In this document: one piece after another, positions 1 through 11,100 of the stretch
How the letters are laid out: the number at the start of each line of letters is the position of its first letter
Position numbering within the stretch: position 1 is the first letter of the stretch
Source of the DNA: Flavobacteriia bacterium
GTDB taxonomy: Bacteria > Bacteroidota > Bacteroidia > Flavobacteriales_D > Crocinitomicaceae
Direction: 5' to 3'
NCBI GenBank assembly: GCA_026391005.1
Contig: JAPLEV010000051.1
Span: 1-64,000 of the forward strand
Length of the DNA: 64,000 nt
Made by a program: the position numbers and the translations under genes
The notes under the pieces: generated by a model
What the model saw: only the letters and a program-made list of their open reading frames with translations
Told to the model about the DNA's origin: nothing
Databases searched by the model: none

Positions 1-941
1 TAATTATTGGCAATTAAGGTTTGGGCCATACCTGGAATTACCGTAGTTAAAACATCTTGTGTTAAATCATAATTGACAAAATATCGATATAACTTAGAAC
101 AGATAAATTCAGCTACTTCAGCTTGTTGGAAGATTACATCGATATAATCTGAGTATTCACTTCCAGCATTATTAGTAACAATAAAATCATTGAAATGATA
201 GGAAAGTTGTTTGTTAGTTGTATCGTGTAAAATTGGTGTATAAGTAGAAATTGTAGATGTCATTGTTGAACTTCGAATACCTGATACTTGAAATCCAGTT
301 AATATTTTAGCTCCAGCTGCCACATCCATTTCTGTATAATTGGAATAATCTCCGGCACCAATTTGAGTGCCTTTCCCTATGGTAAATAATTCCAGTAATT
401 CTCTTGCAAAATTTTCATTTGGACTATAAACCGTATTGGAAGCACCATTAAGAAAAATTAACATCGATGGATCAATGGTAACATCTTTCACCAATTGCTT
501 AAAATTCCCTAAACAATTTTGACGCAATAATTCTAAAAAGTGGTACATCGCCCTTGCTTCGGTTACAGCTGAAACACCAAAATGATTCTGCCAAAAGAAT
601 AGCATTTTTTCAGTAATTGACAATGACTCTTGATTAATGTTTTGCATCATCCATGCAGCAAGGGATTTATAGCGAGCAGATTCAGCATTATTGCTTGCTA
701 CTACTTGAGCTGGATAAACTGAATTCACCCAAGTTGTACCCTGAGCAACAATTGTTTCTCCTGGATCAAAAGCCACAGGTGGAGGTATTGAAACAACTTG
801 CAACAAAGAAGCAACCGTTGCTGGTAAACCATTATTTACCGCATCAAGAATCTGTTGATTTGTTGCTCCGAACATGGTTCGTCTTAACAAATGTCCGGCT
901 TCCTTTTTGGTCCAAGGACCTACATATGGATTTAAACTCAT
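1..941 (-). CDS. DUF1800 family protein, N-terminal part (runs off the window)
   Basis: My reverse-strand translation from the ATG at 941 starts MSLNPYVGPWTKKEAGHLLR and stays open to base 1, so about 313 residues are present and the C-terminus lies outside. The motif series is typical of DUF1800: LLRRTMFGAT near the N-terminus, then KMLFFWQNHFGV, the FLNGASN segment and NENFARELLELFTIG around the middle. DUF1800 proteins are large, mostly exported proteins of unknown biochemical role that usually sit beside a DUF1501 gene. The expected neighbour would be off the left edge. No signal peptide is visible at this start. The ORF track shows only an antisense shadow (653..1021) because the real frame is incomplete. 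Family assignment is secure; function is unknown. Confidence 0.85.
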   Translation of the reverse strand, partial: MSLNPYVGPWTKKEAGHLLRRTMFGATNQQILDAVNNGLPATVASLLQVVSIPPPVAFDPGETIVAQGTTWVNSVYPAQVVASNNAESARYKSLAAWMMQNINQESLSITEKMLFFWQNHFGVSAVTEARAMYHFLELLRQNCLGNFKQLVKDVTIDPSMLIFLNGASNTVYSPNENFARELLELFTIGKGTQIGAGDYSNYTEMDVAAGAKILTGFQVSGIRSSTMTSTISTYTPILHDTTNKQLSYHFNDFIVTNNAGSEYSDYIDVIFQQAEVAEFICSKLYRYFVNYDLTQDVLTTVIPGMAQTLIANN

Positions 942-1164
942 TTCACAAGAAATTATTAATTACTTATAAATGTAAAAATATAAAAAGCAACCGCATAAAC
1001 CATAATTCGTATAGAAAATAAAACAAAGGGTAATATAAAATTAATGAGTTCTAAATAATCGATAAAAGTCTATTATTGAAAAGATATAATTGATCTCTAT
1101 TAGTTTTTTTCGCTCTAATTTATAAAATTTGAGTAGTTTAGTAATTGATTAATTAAATATATAA

Positions 1165-3888
1165 ATGATAAAAATATACACCAAAACAAAAATTTTCTTT
1201 TTTAGTTTTATTTTTCTTTTAGGAACCCAGTCTCTTTTTTTATCTCAAACTGCTACTTTCAACTATACAGGAACCGTTCAAACTTGGACTGTTCCACCGT
1301 GTGTTTTTTGCCTCAATATTGACATGCGTGGCGCACAGGGTGGCGGTATATTGGGTAACCCATACGGGGGCTCGGGTCAAGGAGGTCGTGGCGCAAGGGT
1401 CATTCATCCATGTATTCCGGTACAGCCTGGTCAAGTTATAGAAATTCGTATTGGTGGTTGCCCGACAACGCATACAGGAGGTTATAATGGTGGTGGTAAC
1501 GGTCATACTTTTGGAACTGTTCAGATGGCTTCAAAAGGTGGTGGTGGAGCAACCGATATACGTGTAGCGCCATATGCTTTGGCTAATCGTATTGCAGTAG
1601 CAGGAGGAGGAGGTGGCCGTTCAGGTGGTTCCTCACAACAAGGTTATCAAGCAACTGGAGGAGGAGGAGGATGCGCTTCAGGCCAACAAGGTTTTGGTTC
1701 CCCTTTCACTGGTGTTGGTGGCGGAGGTGGAACACAAGCGGCCGGTGGCAATGGCGGACCACCGTGGGGTGGCGGACAACCAGGAACAGCGGGCAGCTTA
1801 GGTCAAGGAGGGAATGGTGGTTTTTATTCCTCTGCGTCAGGCGGTGGTGGCGGTGGTGGATATTACGGTGGTGGAGGTGGTGGAGCCGATAATTGCTGTC
1901 AAGGAGCAAACGGAGGAGGTGCTGGTGGTGGTGGATCATCTTTTTACCCTGCAGGAGCAACATGCACACAAGGTTTTCAAACTAGTGATGGACAGTTAGT
2001 TATTACCTACGCAGCAGGTGGAGCTTTGATTACAGCATCTAATACTGGTCCATATTGCGTTGGACAAACGATAAATTTAAGTGCTTCGAATGGCGCATCA
2101 TCTTATTCTTGGACAGGTCCTAACGGATTTACTTCTAATGTTCAAAATCCAACTATTCCAAATTCTACAGCACTTGATGCAGGAATATATACCTTGAATT
2201 ATGTTACTCCAGCGTGTAACGGCTCAACGACAACTAACGTGGTTGTGAATATTCCGGTTAACCCATTATTTACCCAAATTACTCCAATTTGCGAAGGTGG
2301 ACAAGTTCCCCTATTGACAGGAGCATCAAACAATAACCCTGTTATAACAGGGACTTGGTCTCCAGCAGTTATTTCTTCTGCAGTAGCTGGCACACAAGTT
2401 TATACATTTACTCCAGCACCAAATTTTTGTGCCAACGTAGCTACCATGAACATTGTTATATTACCAAATGAAATTCCAACTTTCACGCAGATTAACCCAC
2501 TTTGTATAAATGATCCTGCGCCTATTTTACCCAATCCTTCAACCAATCTCACTCCTTACACAGGAACTTGGTCACCCCCAACTGTGATAACCAATACAGC
2601 GGGTATTTATACTTACGGTTTTACGCCTACAGTAGGTCAATGCGCAGTAGCGACAACCATGGATATTGCTATTTTAAACTACACTATCCCGACATTTGCT
2701 CAAATTGGTCCAATATGTCAATTCACACAAGGCGTAGTTTTACCTGGAAGTTCGACGAATCTAGTTCCAATCACAGGGACATGGAATCCGGCAATTATAA
2801 ATACCCAAATTCCAAATACAACAGTTTATAACTTTACGCCTGATCCTTTTCAGTGTTCTGCAACTGGGCAAATGACCATAGTGATTGACCCTTTAAATAT
2901 TCCGCAATTTGCACAAATTGCACCAGTATGTCAAGGTGATGTGCCCCCATTAATTCCAACGGTTTCAAACAATGCTCAGGGTATTGTAGGGAATTGGACA
3001 CCGCCTACAATTGATAGTTCAATAGACGGAACCTTTACATTTACTTTTGCTCCCAATCCGAATCAATGTGCGGATACAGTTACTATGGACATTGTCGTTA
3101 TTGCAGCAATGCCACCTTCTTTCCTTGCGGATACCTTAACGGGTTGTAATCCACTGATGGTAAATCTATCTACCCAACAAGTTCAAAATGCTAATTATAC
3201 GTGGGTTTGGAATGGCAATACAATAGGCACTGGCAATAGTTTAGATTATTTATTTACAAGCGCTGGTTGTCACGATATTACTTTGATCTACAATTTACAG
3301 GGCTGTCTTGAGACTACCACCTACAATTCATACATCTGTATGGAAAATTATCCAGTCGCTTCTTTTACGAGTAACCCTAATGTATTATCTTCTCAGAGTG
3401 AAGTGATTCAATTCAACAACAATACTTTGGGAGCAGTAAGTTATTTCTGGGAATTTGGTGATGGGGAAGTTTCTTCTGAATTTGATCCTAACCATCCGTA
3501 TGTTGGTGTTTCTGAAAACATGCTTGTTACATTAACAGCATCAACTCCACTTGGTTGTACAGATATCTATGAATTAACATTGGTAGTGATTAGCGATCCG
3601 ATATTCTATGTTCCTAATACGTTCACGCCTGATCAAGATGAAAATAATCAAACATGGTTTCCTGTATTTACAACTGGGTTTGACCCCTATAAATTTTCTC
3701 TTCTTATATTCAATAGATGGGGTGAAATCATATGGGAGAGTCTAAATGCTGAGGGACAATGGGATGGCACATACGGTATAAATGGACTTGATGTACCGAT
3801 AGGAACATATACTTGGATGATCAATTATTCCAATAAAGAAACAGATGATAAGAAAGTAATTACAGGCACGGTAAACCTTATTCGATAA
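1165..3888 (+). CDS. Glycine-rich secreted adhesin-like protein, T9SS type B sorting domain
   Basis: A 907-aa exported protein. Residues 1-28 form a signal peptide (hydrophobic FFFSFIFLLG core ending in LSQ). Residues about 30-290 are a glycine-rich domain with long GGGG runs that begins TATFNYTGTVQTWTVP. The same opening pattern recurs in the proteins at 61869 and in the C-terminal part of 26345. Next comes an Ig-like segment and then four tandem modules of roughly 70 aa, each with F-Q-I-x-P-x-C, a GTWSP/GNWTP core and a YTFTP-like strand. A PKD-like stretch (FWEFGDGEVSS) follows. The last ~90 residues (NTFTPDQDENN, IFNRWGE, GQWDGTYG) are the gliding-motility-associated type B T9SS domain. 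It is probably a cell-surface structural or adhesive protein; ligand unknown. It diverges from the DUF1800 gene and converges with der, 17 bp away. Confidence 0.85.
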   Translation: MIKIYTKTKIFFFSFIFLLGTQSLFLSQTATFNYTGTVQTWTVPPCVFCLNIDMRGAQGGGILGNPYGGSGQGGRGARVIHPCIPVQPGQVIEIRIGGCPTTHTGGYNGGGNGHTFGTVQMASKGGGGATDIRVAPYALANRIAVAGGGGGRSGGSSQQGYQATGGGGGCASGQQGFGSPFTGVGGGGGTQAAGGNGGPPWGGGQPGTAGSLGQGGNGGFYSSASGGGGGGGYYGGGGGGADNCCQGANGGGAGGGGSSFYPAGATCTQGFQTSDGQLVITYAAGGALITASNTGPYCVGQTINLSASNGASSYSWTGPNGFTSNVQNPTIPNSTALDAGIYTLNYVTPACNGSTTTNVVVNIPVNPLFTQITPICEGGQVPLLTGASNNNPVITGTWSPAVISSAVAGTQVYTFTPAPNFCANVATMNIVILPNEIPTFTQINPLCINDPAPILPNPSTNLTPYTGTWSPPTVITNTAGIYTYGFTPTVGQCAVATTMDIAILNYTIPTFAQIGPICQFTQGVVLPGSSTNLVPITGTWNPAIINTQIPNTTVYNFTPDPFQCSATGQMTIVIDPLNIPQFAQIAPVCQGDVPPLIPTVSNNAQGIVGNWTPPTIDSSIDGTFTFTFAPNPNQCADTVTMDIVVIAAMPPSFLADTLTGCNPLMVNLSTQQVQNANYTWVWNGNTIGTGNSLDYLFTSAGCHDITLIYNLQGCLETTTYNSYICMENYPVASFTSNPNVLSSQSEVIQFNNNTLGAVSYFWEFGDGEVSSEFDPNHPYVGVSENMLVTLTASTPLGCTDIYELTLVVISDPIFYVPNTFTPDQDENNQTWFPVFTTGFDPYKFSLLIFNRWGEIIWESLNAEGQWDGTYGINGLDVPIGTYTWMINYSNKETDDKKVITGTVNLIR

Positions 3889-3905
3889 GAATAAGTAAGC
3901 TTCAA

Positions 3906-5216
3906 TTATTTCTTACGGAAGAAAATCTTAATCGGAACTCCTTTAAAATCAAAAACTTCACGCATACGATTTTCTAAAAATCGTCGGTAAGCTTCTGTTA
4001 AGTATTGCGGCAAATTACAAAAGAATGCAAAAGCTGGTGCATGTGTCGGTAATTGTTGAACAAACTTAATTTTGATGTATTTCCCTTTATTTGCTGGAGG
4101 AGGTGTTTGTTGAATAATTTCCAACATCACATCATTTAATTTTGAAGTAGGTATTTTCTTCGTGCGATTTGCAAAAACCTCCATTGCCGTTTCTAGCGCT
4201 TTATGGATTCGTTGTTTTGTAATCGTTGAAGTAAAAATAATGGGAACATCATTGTAAGGCGCTAATTGATTTCGTAGATTTTCCTCGTATTCCACCATCG
4301 TTCTGTGGTCTTTTTCTACTAAATCCCATTTATTTACAAGCACCACTACCCCCTTAGAATTTTTTTCAATCATGTAATAAATACTCAGATCCTGTTTTTG
4401 AATTCCTTCAGAAGCATCAATTAAAAAAAGGCAAACATCAGCATTTTCAATGGTTCGAATAGAACGAAGTACAGAATAAAACTCAATATCTTCCGTGACT
4501 TTTGCTTTTTTGCGAATACCCGCCGTATCGATTAAAATAAAATCGAATCCAAATGATTTATATCGTGTATGGATAGAGTCGCGTGTTGTTCCTGAAATAT
4601 CTGTAACGATATTTCTTTCTTGTCCCGTAAACGCGTTAATGAGAGAGGACTTCCCAACATTTGGTCGACCAACGATAGCGAACCTTGGTAAATCATCTTC
4701 CTCACGAATTGATTCATTTTCCTTGTCAAAATAAGGAACAAGTGTATCTAAAATTTCACCTGTTCCACTTCCATTCGCTGCTGAAAGATCAAATACCTCA
4801 CCAAGTCCTAGCGAGTAAAACTCAGCAGACATTCCTACACGATCATTACTATCCACCTTATTGGCAACAACGATTATTTTCTTCTTACTTTTTCGTAGCA
4901 ATTGTGCCACCACATTATCCATTTCGACAATTCCAGTAGTAACATCGAGCATGAACAGAATAACATTGGCTTCTTCAACCGCTAATTCAACCTGCTTTCT
5001 AATTTCACCCTCAAAAATATCTTCTTTTGTAGTAGCGTACCCACCTGTATCAATAACAGAAAACTGATAACCATTCCATTCCCCTTTGCCATAAAGACGA
5101 TCGCGCGTAACACCACTAATTTCTTTTACGATGGCATCCCGAGACTCTGTTAAACGATTAAAAAGTGTAGATTTTCCAACATTTGGTCTTCCAACAATGG
5201 CGACTATATTGCTCAT
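3906..5216 (-). CDS. der: Ribosome biogenesis GTPase Der (EngA)
   Basis: 436 aa, the normal length for Der. Two consecutive G domains are visible: P-loop GRPNVGKST at residues 9-17 and GRPNVGKSS at 183-191. Each is followed by a DTGG or DTAG switch II motif, and the second also has the NKWD specificity motif. The C-terminal part (about 350-436) is the KH-like domain that contacts rRNA. Der acts in the cytoplasm in maturation of the large ribosomal subunit. The start ATG lies 21 bp downstream of the era stop on the same strand, so era and der are probably co-transcribed from the promoter upstream of era. Confidence 0.97.
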   Translation of the reverse strand: MSNIVAIVGRPNVGKSTLFNRLTESRDAIVKEISGVTRDRLYGKGEWNGYQFSVIDTGGYATTKEDIFEGEIRKQVELAVEEANVILFMLDVTTGIVEMDNVVAQLLRKSKKKIIVVANKVDSNDRVGMSAEFYSLGLGEVFDLSAANGSGTGEILDTLVPYFDKENESIREEDDLPRFAIVGRPNVGKSSLINAFTGQERNIVTDISGTTRDSIHTRYKSFGFDFILIDTAGIRKKAKVTEDIEFYSVLRSIRTIENADVCLFLIDASEGIQKQDLSIYYMIEKNSKGVVVLVNKWDLVEKDHRTMVEYEENLRNQLAPYNDVPIIFTSTITKQRIHKALETAMEVFANRTKKIPTSKLNDVMLEIIQQTPPPANKGKYIKIKFVQQLPTHAPAFAFFCNLPQYLTEAYRRFLENRMREVFDFKGVPIKIFFRKK

Positions 5217-5237
5217 TTTTTATTCTCCTATTGACTA

Positions 5238-6113
5238 TTAATATCCGTATTTTTTTAGCTTCGCTTCTGTTGATCGCCAATCTTTATCTACTTTAACAAA
5301 AGTATCCAAATAGACTTTCTTATCAAGAAATTTTTGAATTTCAAAGCGCGCACTACTTCCGATTTTCTTCAGCATCTCCCCCCCTTTACCGATTACGATC
5401 CCTTTTTGGGATTCTCTTTCCACAATGATTATTGCTCTAATTCGCGTTATGTTTTCCTCTTCAATAAATTCCTCAATTTCAATTTGACAACTGTAAGGAA
5501 CTTCTTTTTGACAAAGGTAAAAAATCTTACCGCGGATAATCTCTGACACAAAAAATCGCATGGGACGATCAGATATCTCTTCCTTATCGTAATAGGGAGG
5601 ATTTTCAGGAATTAGCGATAAAATTTTTAACCAAACAGCATCAATGCTAAAATTATGCAAGGCAGAAATTGGAAAAACCAGCGCATCCGGCAATTCATTT
5701 TGCCAGTACAACGCCTTTTCCATTACCTCTTCTTGGTTTGACAAATCAATTTTATTGATTAAACACAAAACAGGCACCTTCAATTTTTTGATCTTCTCAA
5801 GTGTTGCCTTGTGATTCATTTCATTTTCCTGTGTATCGGTAATGAACAAAACTAAGTCTGCATCTTGTAAAGAAGCATTTACATACTCCATCATGTTTTC
5901 ATGAAGTTTATATGCGGCATTAATAACACCTGGAGTATCTGAAAAAACGATCTGATAATCCTCTTCATTTACAATTCCAAGGATCCGATGGCGCGTTGTT
6001 TGAGCCTTAGCTGTAACAATCGATAACTTTTCACCAACCAAATGATTCATTAATGTAGACTTACCTACATTTGGACTTCCAACAATACTTACAAAACCAG
6101 ATTTATGTGCCAT
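5238..6113 (-). CDS. era: GTPase Era
   Basis: 291 aa. N-terminal G domain with GSPNVGKST at about residues 12-20, DTPGV as switch II and NKID as the specificity motif. The C-terminal KH domain carries the signature GKGGEMLKKIG. Era binds the 3' end of 16S rRNA and assists small-subunit assembly, linking ribosome assembly with cell-cycle progression. It is first in an apparent era-der minus-strand operon. A TACCTTTG box lies 17 bp upstream of the ATG. Length and motif order match the family with nothing missing. Confidence 0.97.
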   Translation of the reverse strand: MAHKSGFVSIVGSPNVGKSTLMNHLVGEKLSIVTAKAQTTRHRILGIVNEEDYQIVFSDTPGVINAAYKLHENMMEYVNASLQDADLVLFITDTQENEMNHKATLEKIKKLKVPVLCLINKIDLSNQEEVMEKALYWQNELPDALVFPISALHNFSIDAVWLKILSLIPENPPYYDKEEISDRPMRFFVSEIIRGKIFYLCQKEVPYSCQIEIEEFIEEENITRIRAIIIVERESQKGIVIGKGGEMLKKIGSSARFEIQKFLDKKVYLDTFVKVDKDWRSTEAKLKKYGY

Positions 6114-6129
6114 TCATTTAAACTAGCTG

Positions 6130-6137
6130 CAAAGGTA
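6130..6137 (-). promoter_or_regulatory. Putative -7 promoter box for era-der
   Basis: Reading the minus strand, TACCTTTG followed by C matches the Bacteroidota sigma-ABfr -7 consensus TAnnTTTG and lies 17-24 bases before the era ATG. No TTG -33 element is evident at the usual 17-23 nt spacing, so the call rests on the -7 box and its position. Confidence 0.5.
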
Positions 6138-6215
6138 AGGAATTAAACACAGCCTTAAAATTAGAATTCCGGAAATAAGCCAAGTATTCCCTAAATAATT
6201 AACTTTACTACCTAA

Positions 6216-7250
6216 ATGGAACACGAAATTTTTATGCAACGTTGCGTTGACCTCGCTTATTTAGGGCAGGGAAATGTCAGTCCAAACCCAATGGTGGGAT
6301 GTGTTATCGTTAAAAATGGTCTGGTAATCGGAGAAGGATATCATTCAGAATACGGTGGAAAACATGCCGAAATAAAAGCAATAGAAAGTGTTATAGATCA
6401 GAAAGAAATAGAAAATTCAACCGTATATATTTCTTTAGAACCTTGCGTTCATCATGGAAAAACACCTCCTTGTGTAGCAGAGTTGATTAGTAGAAAAATT
6501 AAAACAGCTGTAATTGGAAGCAGGGACAGTAATCCAATTGTTGGAGGAAAAGGCATAGAATCCTTAAAAAGAGCAGAGATAGAAGTAATTGAAAATGTCC
6601 TTGAAGAAGAATGTCGGAAATTAAACAAGCGATTTTTCACCTTTCATGAAAAAAGAAGGCCATATGTAATATTAAAATGGGCGCAGACATCCGATGGTTA
6701 TTTAGATAAAAATCGAGAAACGGACGAAAAGGGTATCAATTGGATTTCCTCCCCTGAATCGAAAGTCCTTGTTCATAAATGGAGAAGCGAAGAGCAAAGT
6801 ATTCTCGTAGGTAGAAATACCATATTGAATGATAATCCATCACTTACTGTTCGTGAGATCAGCGGTAAAAATCCAACTAGAATTGTAATTGATAGTCAAA
6901 TGCAATTGAGTAAAGATGTCAATATTTTTTCCAATGATGCACCAACCCTTGTCTTCAATAGAATTCAAAATAAAAAGTTAGATGGTGTGGAATGGATAAA
7001 AATACAAGAAACATCCACAAAATATATTTTAGAAGAATTGTATAAGCGCAATATCCAATCCGTCTTAGTGGAAGGAGGCAGTCGAACACTCCAATATTTT
7101 ATTATTGATAATGTGTGGGATGAAGCACGAGTAATTGTTGGTGACATTAAGTTTGGAGATGGTGTTAAAGCGCCCATAATTAACAAAGTTCCAGTTCGGG
7201 CACATCAATTTAGCGATCACGACACCATATTTTACTTTACTAGAAGATGA
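6216..7250 (+). CDS. ribD: Bifunctional riboflavin biosynthesis deaminase/reductase RibD
   Basis: 344 aa. The N-terminal deaminase domain (about 1-145) has the zinc-site motifs HAEIKAI and PCVHHGKTPPC. The C-terminal domain (about 150-344) is the RibD reductase, with WAQTSDGY near its start and a VEGG motif (LVEGGSRTL). It catalyses the second and third steps of riboflavin synthesis from GTP, deaminating the pyrimidine and then reducing the ribosyl side chain. No other rib gene and no recognisable FMN riboswitch was seen nearby. The stop overlaps the ATG of the next gene by 4 bp (ATGA), indicating translational coupling with the transporter. Confidence 0.96.
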   Translation: MEHEIFMQRCVDLAYLGQGNVSPNPMVGCVIVKNGLVIGEGYHSEYGGKHAEIKAIESVIDQKEIENSTVYISLEPCVHHGKTPPCVAELISRKIKTAVIGSRDSNPIVGGKGIESLKRAEIEVIENVLEEECRKLNKRFFTFHEKRRPYVILKWAQTSDGYLDKNRETDEKGINWISSPESKVLVHKWRSEEQSILVGRNTILNDNPSLTVREISGKNPTRIVIDSQMQLSKDVNIFSNDAPTLVFNRIQNKKLDGVEWIKIQETSTKYILEELYKRNIQSVLVEGGSRTLQYFIIDNVWDEARVIVGDIKFGDGVKAPIINKVPVRAHQFSDHDTIFYFTRR

Positions 7251-8119
7251 TAGAACTAATAAGTTGCATCTTGTGCTCCAGTCTAATTTTTGTGGTCTTT
7301 AAACTGTTCCCAAAATATAAAATAGATACCTTTCAAGCTATTGTCTTCAACTATTTTACCGCTGCATCTTGTGGCATATTGTTTTTTCATTCGGAATTTA
7401 AGGGAGTAACGGCGAGTGATCTTGACATCCTAAAGTATGCGTTTTATTGCGCTGTATTATTTATTTCCTTGTTTTTAATTATGGGCATAAGTTCCCAGCG
7501 AAATGGTGTTGCTTCCACCTCTGTCGCTGTTAAAATGTCCATGTCGATTTCGATGTTAGCTATGATTTATTACAACAATGAATCGCTCTCAATTCTTAAA
7601 ATTAGTGGCTTGATCGCTGCCATTTTAGGGGTAATTCTTGTTTCTTTACCTAGTAAAAGTGCTGCGAATGGCAAACAAGCAATTTGGATGCTATTTGTTT
7701 TATTTTTTGGAAGTGGCTTATTAGATTTTTTACTAAACGTCATCCAAAAAAGCAAACTCAGCGGATGGCATCCTGGTTTATTTTCAGCGCTGGGCTTCTT
7801 AATGGCAGGAATCATGGGCATAGTTATAATTGGCATCCAATTGCTTCGAAAAAAAATGAAAATACAACTCAAAAATATAGTCGCAGGAATCGTTTTGGGT
7901 GTGCCCAATTATTTCTCAATCTATCTTTTACTTGCAGCTTATCAAACGACAGGTTGGTCGGACTCTACCGTTTTAGCCATCATTAATGTAAGTGTTGTCC
8001 TTACAGCTTCGATTATTGGCTTGTCCCTATTTTCAGAAAAATTAAATCTTAAAAAAACGATTGGACTTTGTTTTTCAATTCTAGCCATTATCATTTTGTA
8101 TATTTCCAATGCTCGCTAG
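7247..8119 (+). CDS. EamA/DMT-family membrane transporter
   Basis: 290 aa with about ten hydrophobic helices arranged as two related halves, the pattern of the drug/metabolite (EamA) transporter superfamily. The final helix ends in a short basic tail. It starts within the ribD stop codon (ATGA overlap), so it is co-translated with ribD. A role in flavin or precursor transport is conceivable from this context, but nothing in the sequence fixes the substrate. Confidence 0.8.
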   Translation: MIELISCILCSSLIFVVFKLFPKYKIDTFQAIVFNYFTAASCGILFFHSEFKGVTASDLDILKYAFYCAVLFISLFLIMGISSQRNGVASTSVAVKMSMSISMLAMIYYNNESLSILKISGLIAAILGVILVSLPSKSAANGKQAIWMLFVLFFGSGLLDFLLNVIQKSKLSGWHPGLFSALGFLMAGIMGIVIIGIQLLRKKMKIQLKNIVAGIVLGVPNYFSIYLLLAAYQTTGWSDSTVLAIINVSVVLTASIIGLSLFSEKLNLKKTIGLCFSILAIIILYISNAR

Positions 8120-8192
8120 AAAAGAGTATTTATACCTCATTGATTAATGAAATAAGCTATATATTTCTTAATTTAGCTGAAACAAAATTTAC

Positions 8193-11100
8193 ATGCGGAA
8201 ATTTATACTTCTAATTTTCTTATTACCGGTTGGCTTCTTGTTTTCTCAATTTAATATCAATGAAGCGAGTAATGCAAATGGAAATACCATTGTATTGCCG
8301 AACGGAAGCACCCCAGATTGGATAGAAATTTATAATAGCTCAGCAATCCCTGCTAATATTGGAGGTTGTGGGCTCAGTGACGATCGAAACTTGCCCTTGA
8401 AATGGACTTTTCCTACCACTATGATTAGTCCATTAGGATTTTTAGTGGTCCATGCAGTAAATAAAAACACCGTAAGTTTTATTGATCATTATGAAACAGC
8501 CGTATTTGCAGATTCTATTTGGCAGTATGAAACACCCATTGCCGAGATACCCCAATGGAATAGTAGCACCTTTAACAGCAGCTCATGGTCGATTGGACCC
8601 GCAAGCATTGGTTATGGTGACGGCGATGATGCAACAGATATAATTGGACCTTTCGCAACCATTTATTCTAGAATCAATTTTCAATGCACGAATATAAATG
8701 CCATAAAAAAAACAATCCTAGACATCGATTATGACGATGGATTTGTGGCCTACTTGAATGGTATTGAAATAGCTCGTGCAGGTCTAACAGGTACGCCACC
8801 AACATGGGATGAATTGGCGAGTGATCATGAAGCAACACTCCCACAAGGCGCTGCAATTCCATCTTTTGAAATTGACACGTCAATTATTCAAGCTGCCCTA
8901 ATCCTTGGGAATAATGTGCTAGCCATTGAAATTCACAATACAGATCCAAATTCATCAGATTTAACCGGAAAGCCCTATTTAACATTTGGCTATGACTCCC
9001 CAGGTTTATTTGCAAGCGGAACAACACATCCCTATTTCACTGCAACTGTTGGAGGAACACTAGAGACAAATTTTGGCATCTCAACAGGTGGAGAAATGCT
9101 TTACCTTTCAGATCCAACTGGTGTTTTTGTTGATTCATTGCTTTTAATTGATCTTGAACCTAACATGTCGAATGGTAAACTTTTAGATGGTGGCATTCCA
9201 ACTGCTACTTTTACTATACCAACACCCAATGCTACTAACAATACCTCCATTGGTTATGATGGCTATGAAAATCAAGCAACCATCACCAATACTGGCGGCG
9301 TATTTCAAGGACCTATTCTTGCTAATATCGTTAATAATTCTGTTGCCAATGGAGAACTTAGGTACACCCTAACAGGGGTTAATCCAAGCATAAATTCCCC
9401 TTTGGTAGCAGGTCCCATCTTACTTTCGACGAATTGTGTGTTGAAAGTAAGATGTTTCCCAGTTGGAACGAATTTACTTCCAAGTTTAATTAGCACAGAA
9501 ACATTTTTATTTCAAGAAGATTTTACTTTGCCCATTATTTCCTTGACCATAGATTCATTGGATCTTTATGGAGGCAATGGAATTTTTGATAATTGGTGGA
9601 CAGACTGGAGAAAGCCTTGTGTGGTAGAATATTTTGACGCAAATGGGATCAAACAGTTTGAAACAAGAGCCTCGGTAAAACCAGATGGAGGGGCAGGTGG
9701 AAGCCGATCTAACCCGCAACATAGCGTTACTATCGAACCTGCGAATTCCTTATATGGTGAAGGTCAACCGATTCATTATCCTATTATTCCTCAGAAGCCA
9801 TTTATTAAAGATTTTTATGCGCTCTATATTCGTAATGGTAGTAATTTTTGGAATCAAAGCCCACAAAGAGACGCAACCTTTTGCCGCATAATGGCAAAAA
9901 CCAATGTTAATTCACAAGCATATACCCCAGCTAACGTATTTTTAAACGGCCAATACTTTGGTGTTTATGAAGTGCGTGAAAAAGCCAACGAAGGCTATTT
10001 TAAAAACAACTATAATAACGACATGGACAGCTTGGATTTACTTTCAGTAAGTTATTTTTATGGCGCTGGGGTGATTAGAATAGTAAAAGGATCGGATACA
10101 TCATTTTACTCCATGCGCGATTACATCACTACAGCAGATGCAACAAGTCCTACCTATTTTAATGAAAGTAATAAAAAATTAGACTTGTATAATTTCACAG
10201 ATTACATAGCCGGAGAAAACTGGTATGCAAATGCCGATTGGATCTACAATAACATGAAAATGGCGAGGACACGTACAACTGATAACAAATGGCGTTTCTT
10301 TTTACAAGATTTAGAATGGGGCCTAGGTGGTTGGACCGATTATAATGCCAATATGTTTGATTGGTTTAGGTATAACCAACAACCAAATCCATTTTGGCAA
10401 ATTTATGATGCCTTGGTTCAAAATATAGAATTTAAAAATTATTTTGTGAATCGCTACGCAGACCTTATGAATTTCACTTTTCAAAGTAATAAATACACGC
10501 CAATTATTGATAGCATGTACAACGAATTGCTGCCAGATTTGCCTAGGCATTTTCAATTATGGACAGGAGACGTTGCCGGAGGAATGTCAACCTTTGCCTA
10601 TTGGCGGAACGTACACATAGCCCAATTTAATAATCGAAATGCCGTCGTACGAAATCAAATGGTTACTGAATTTAACTTAGTAAAAAAAGTAGATGTTAGT
10701 TTAGATGTATTTCCTGCAGGCGCAGGATATATCAAAATTTCAACCATAGTACCCGAAACACTTCCATGGACAGGCGTTTATTTTGACGGTGTTCCCGTAA
10801 AAATTACAGCCATCGCAAATCCTGGTTATACCTTCCAAAATTGGACCCCCAATTTAACACTTCCTGCAGGGAGTTTATTACAGTCCAGTATTACCCAAAA
10901 CATCGATCAAAATGATTTATTTAGAGCAGTATTTATTGGATCACCGGAAGAACCATCTTTAACTATTTCAGAGATTAATTACAATCCAGACGCAACAGTA
11001 GATGGCGGAAATTGGATTGAATTACACAATTTTGGAACTACGGCCATGGATTTAACAGCATGGCATATAAAGACAAAGAACCATTACGATAAATTTAGTT

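Noticed and set aside
653-1021. 122-aa plus-strand ORF
   Set aside because: It is antisense to the DUF1800 gene, whose motifs are clear on the minus strand.
6114-6215. FMN riboswitch in front of ribD
   Set aside because: The 102-bp era-ribD interval is too short and lacks the conserved RFN stem sequences.
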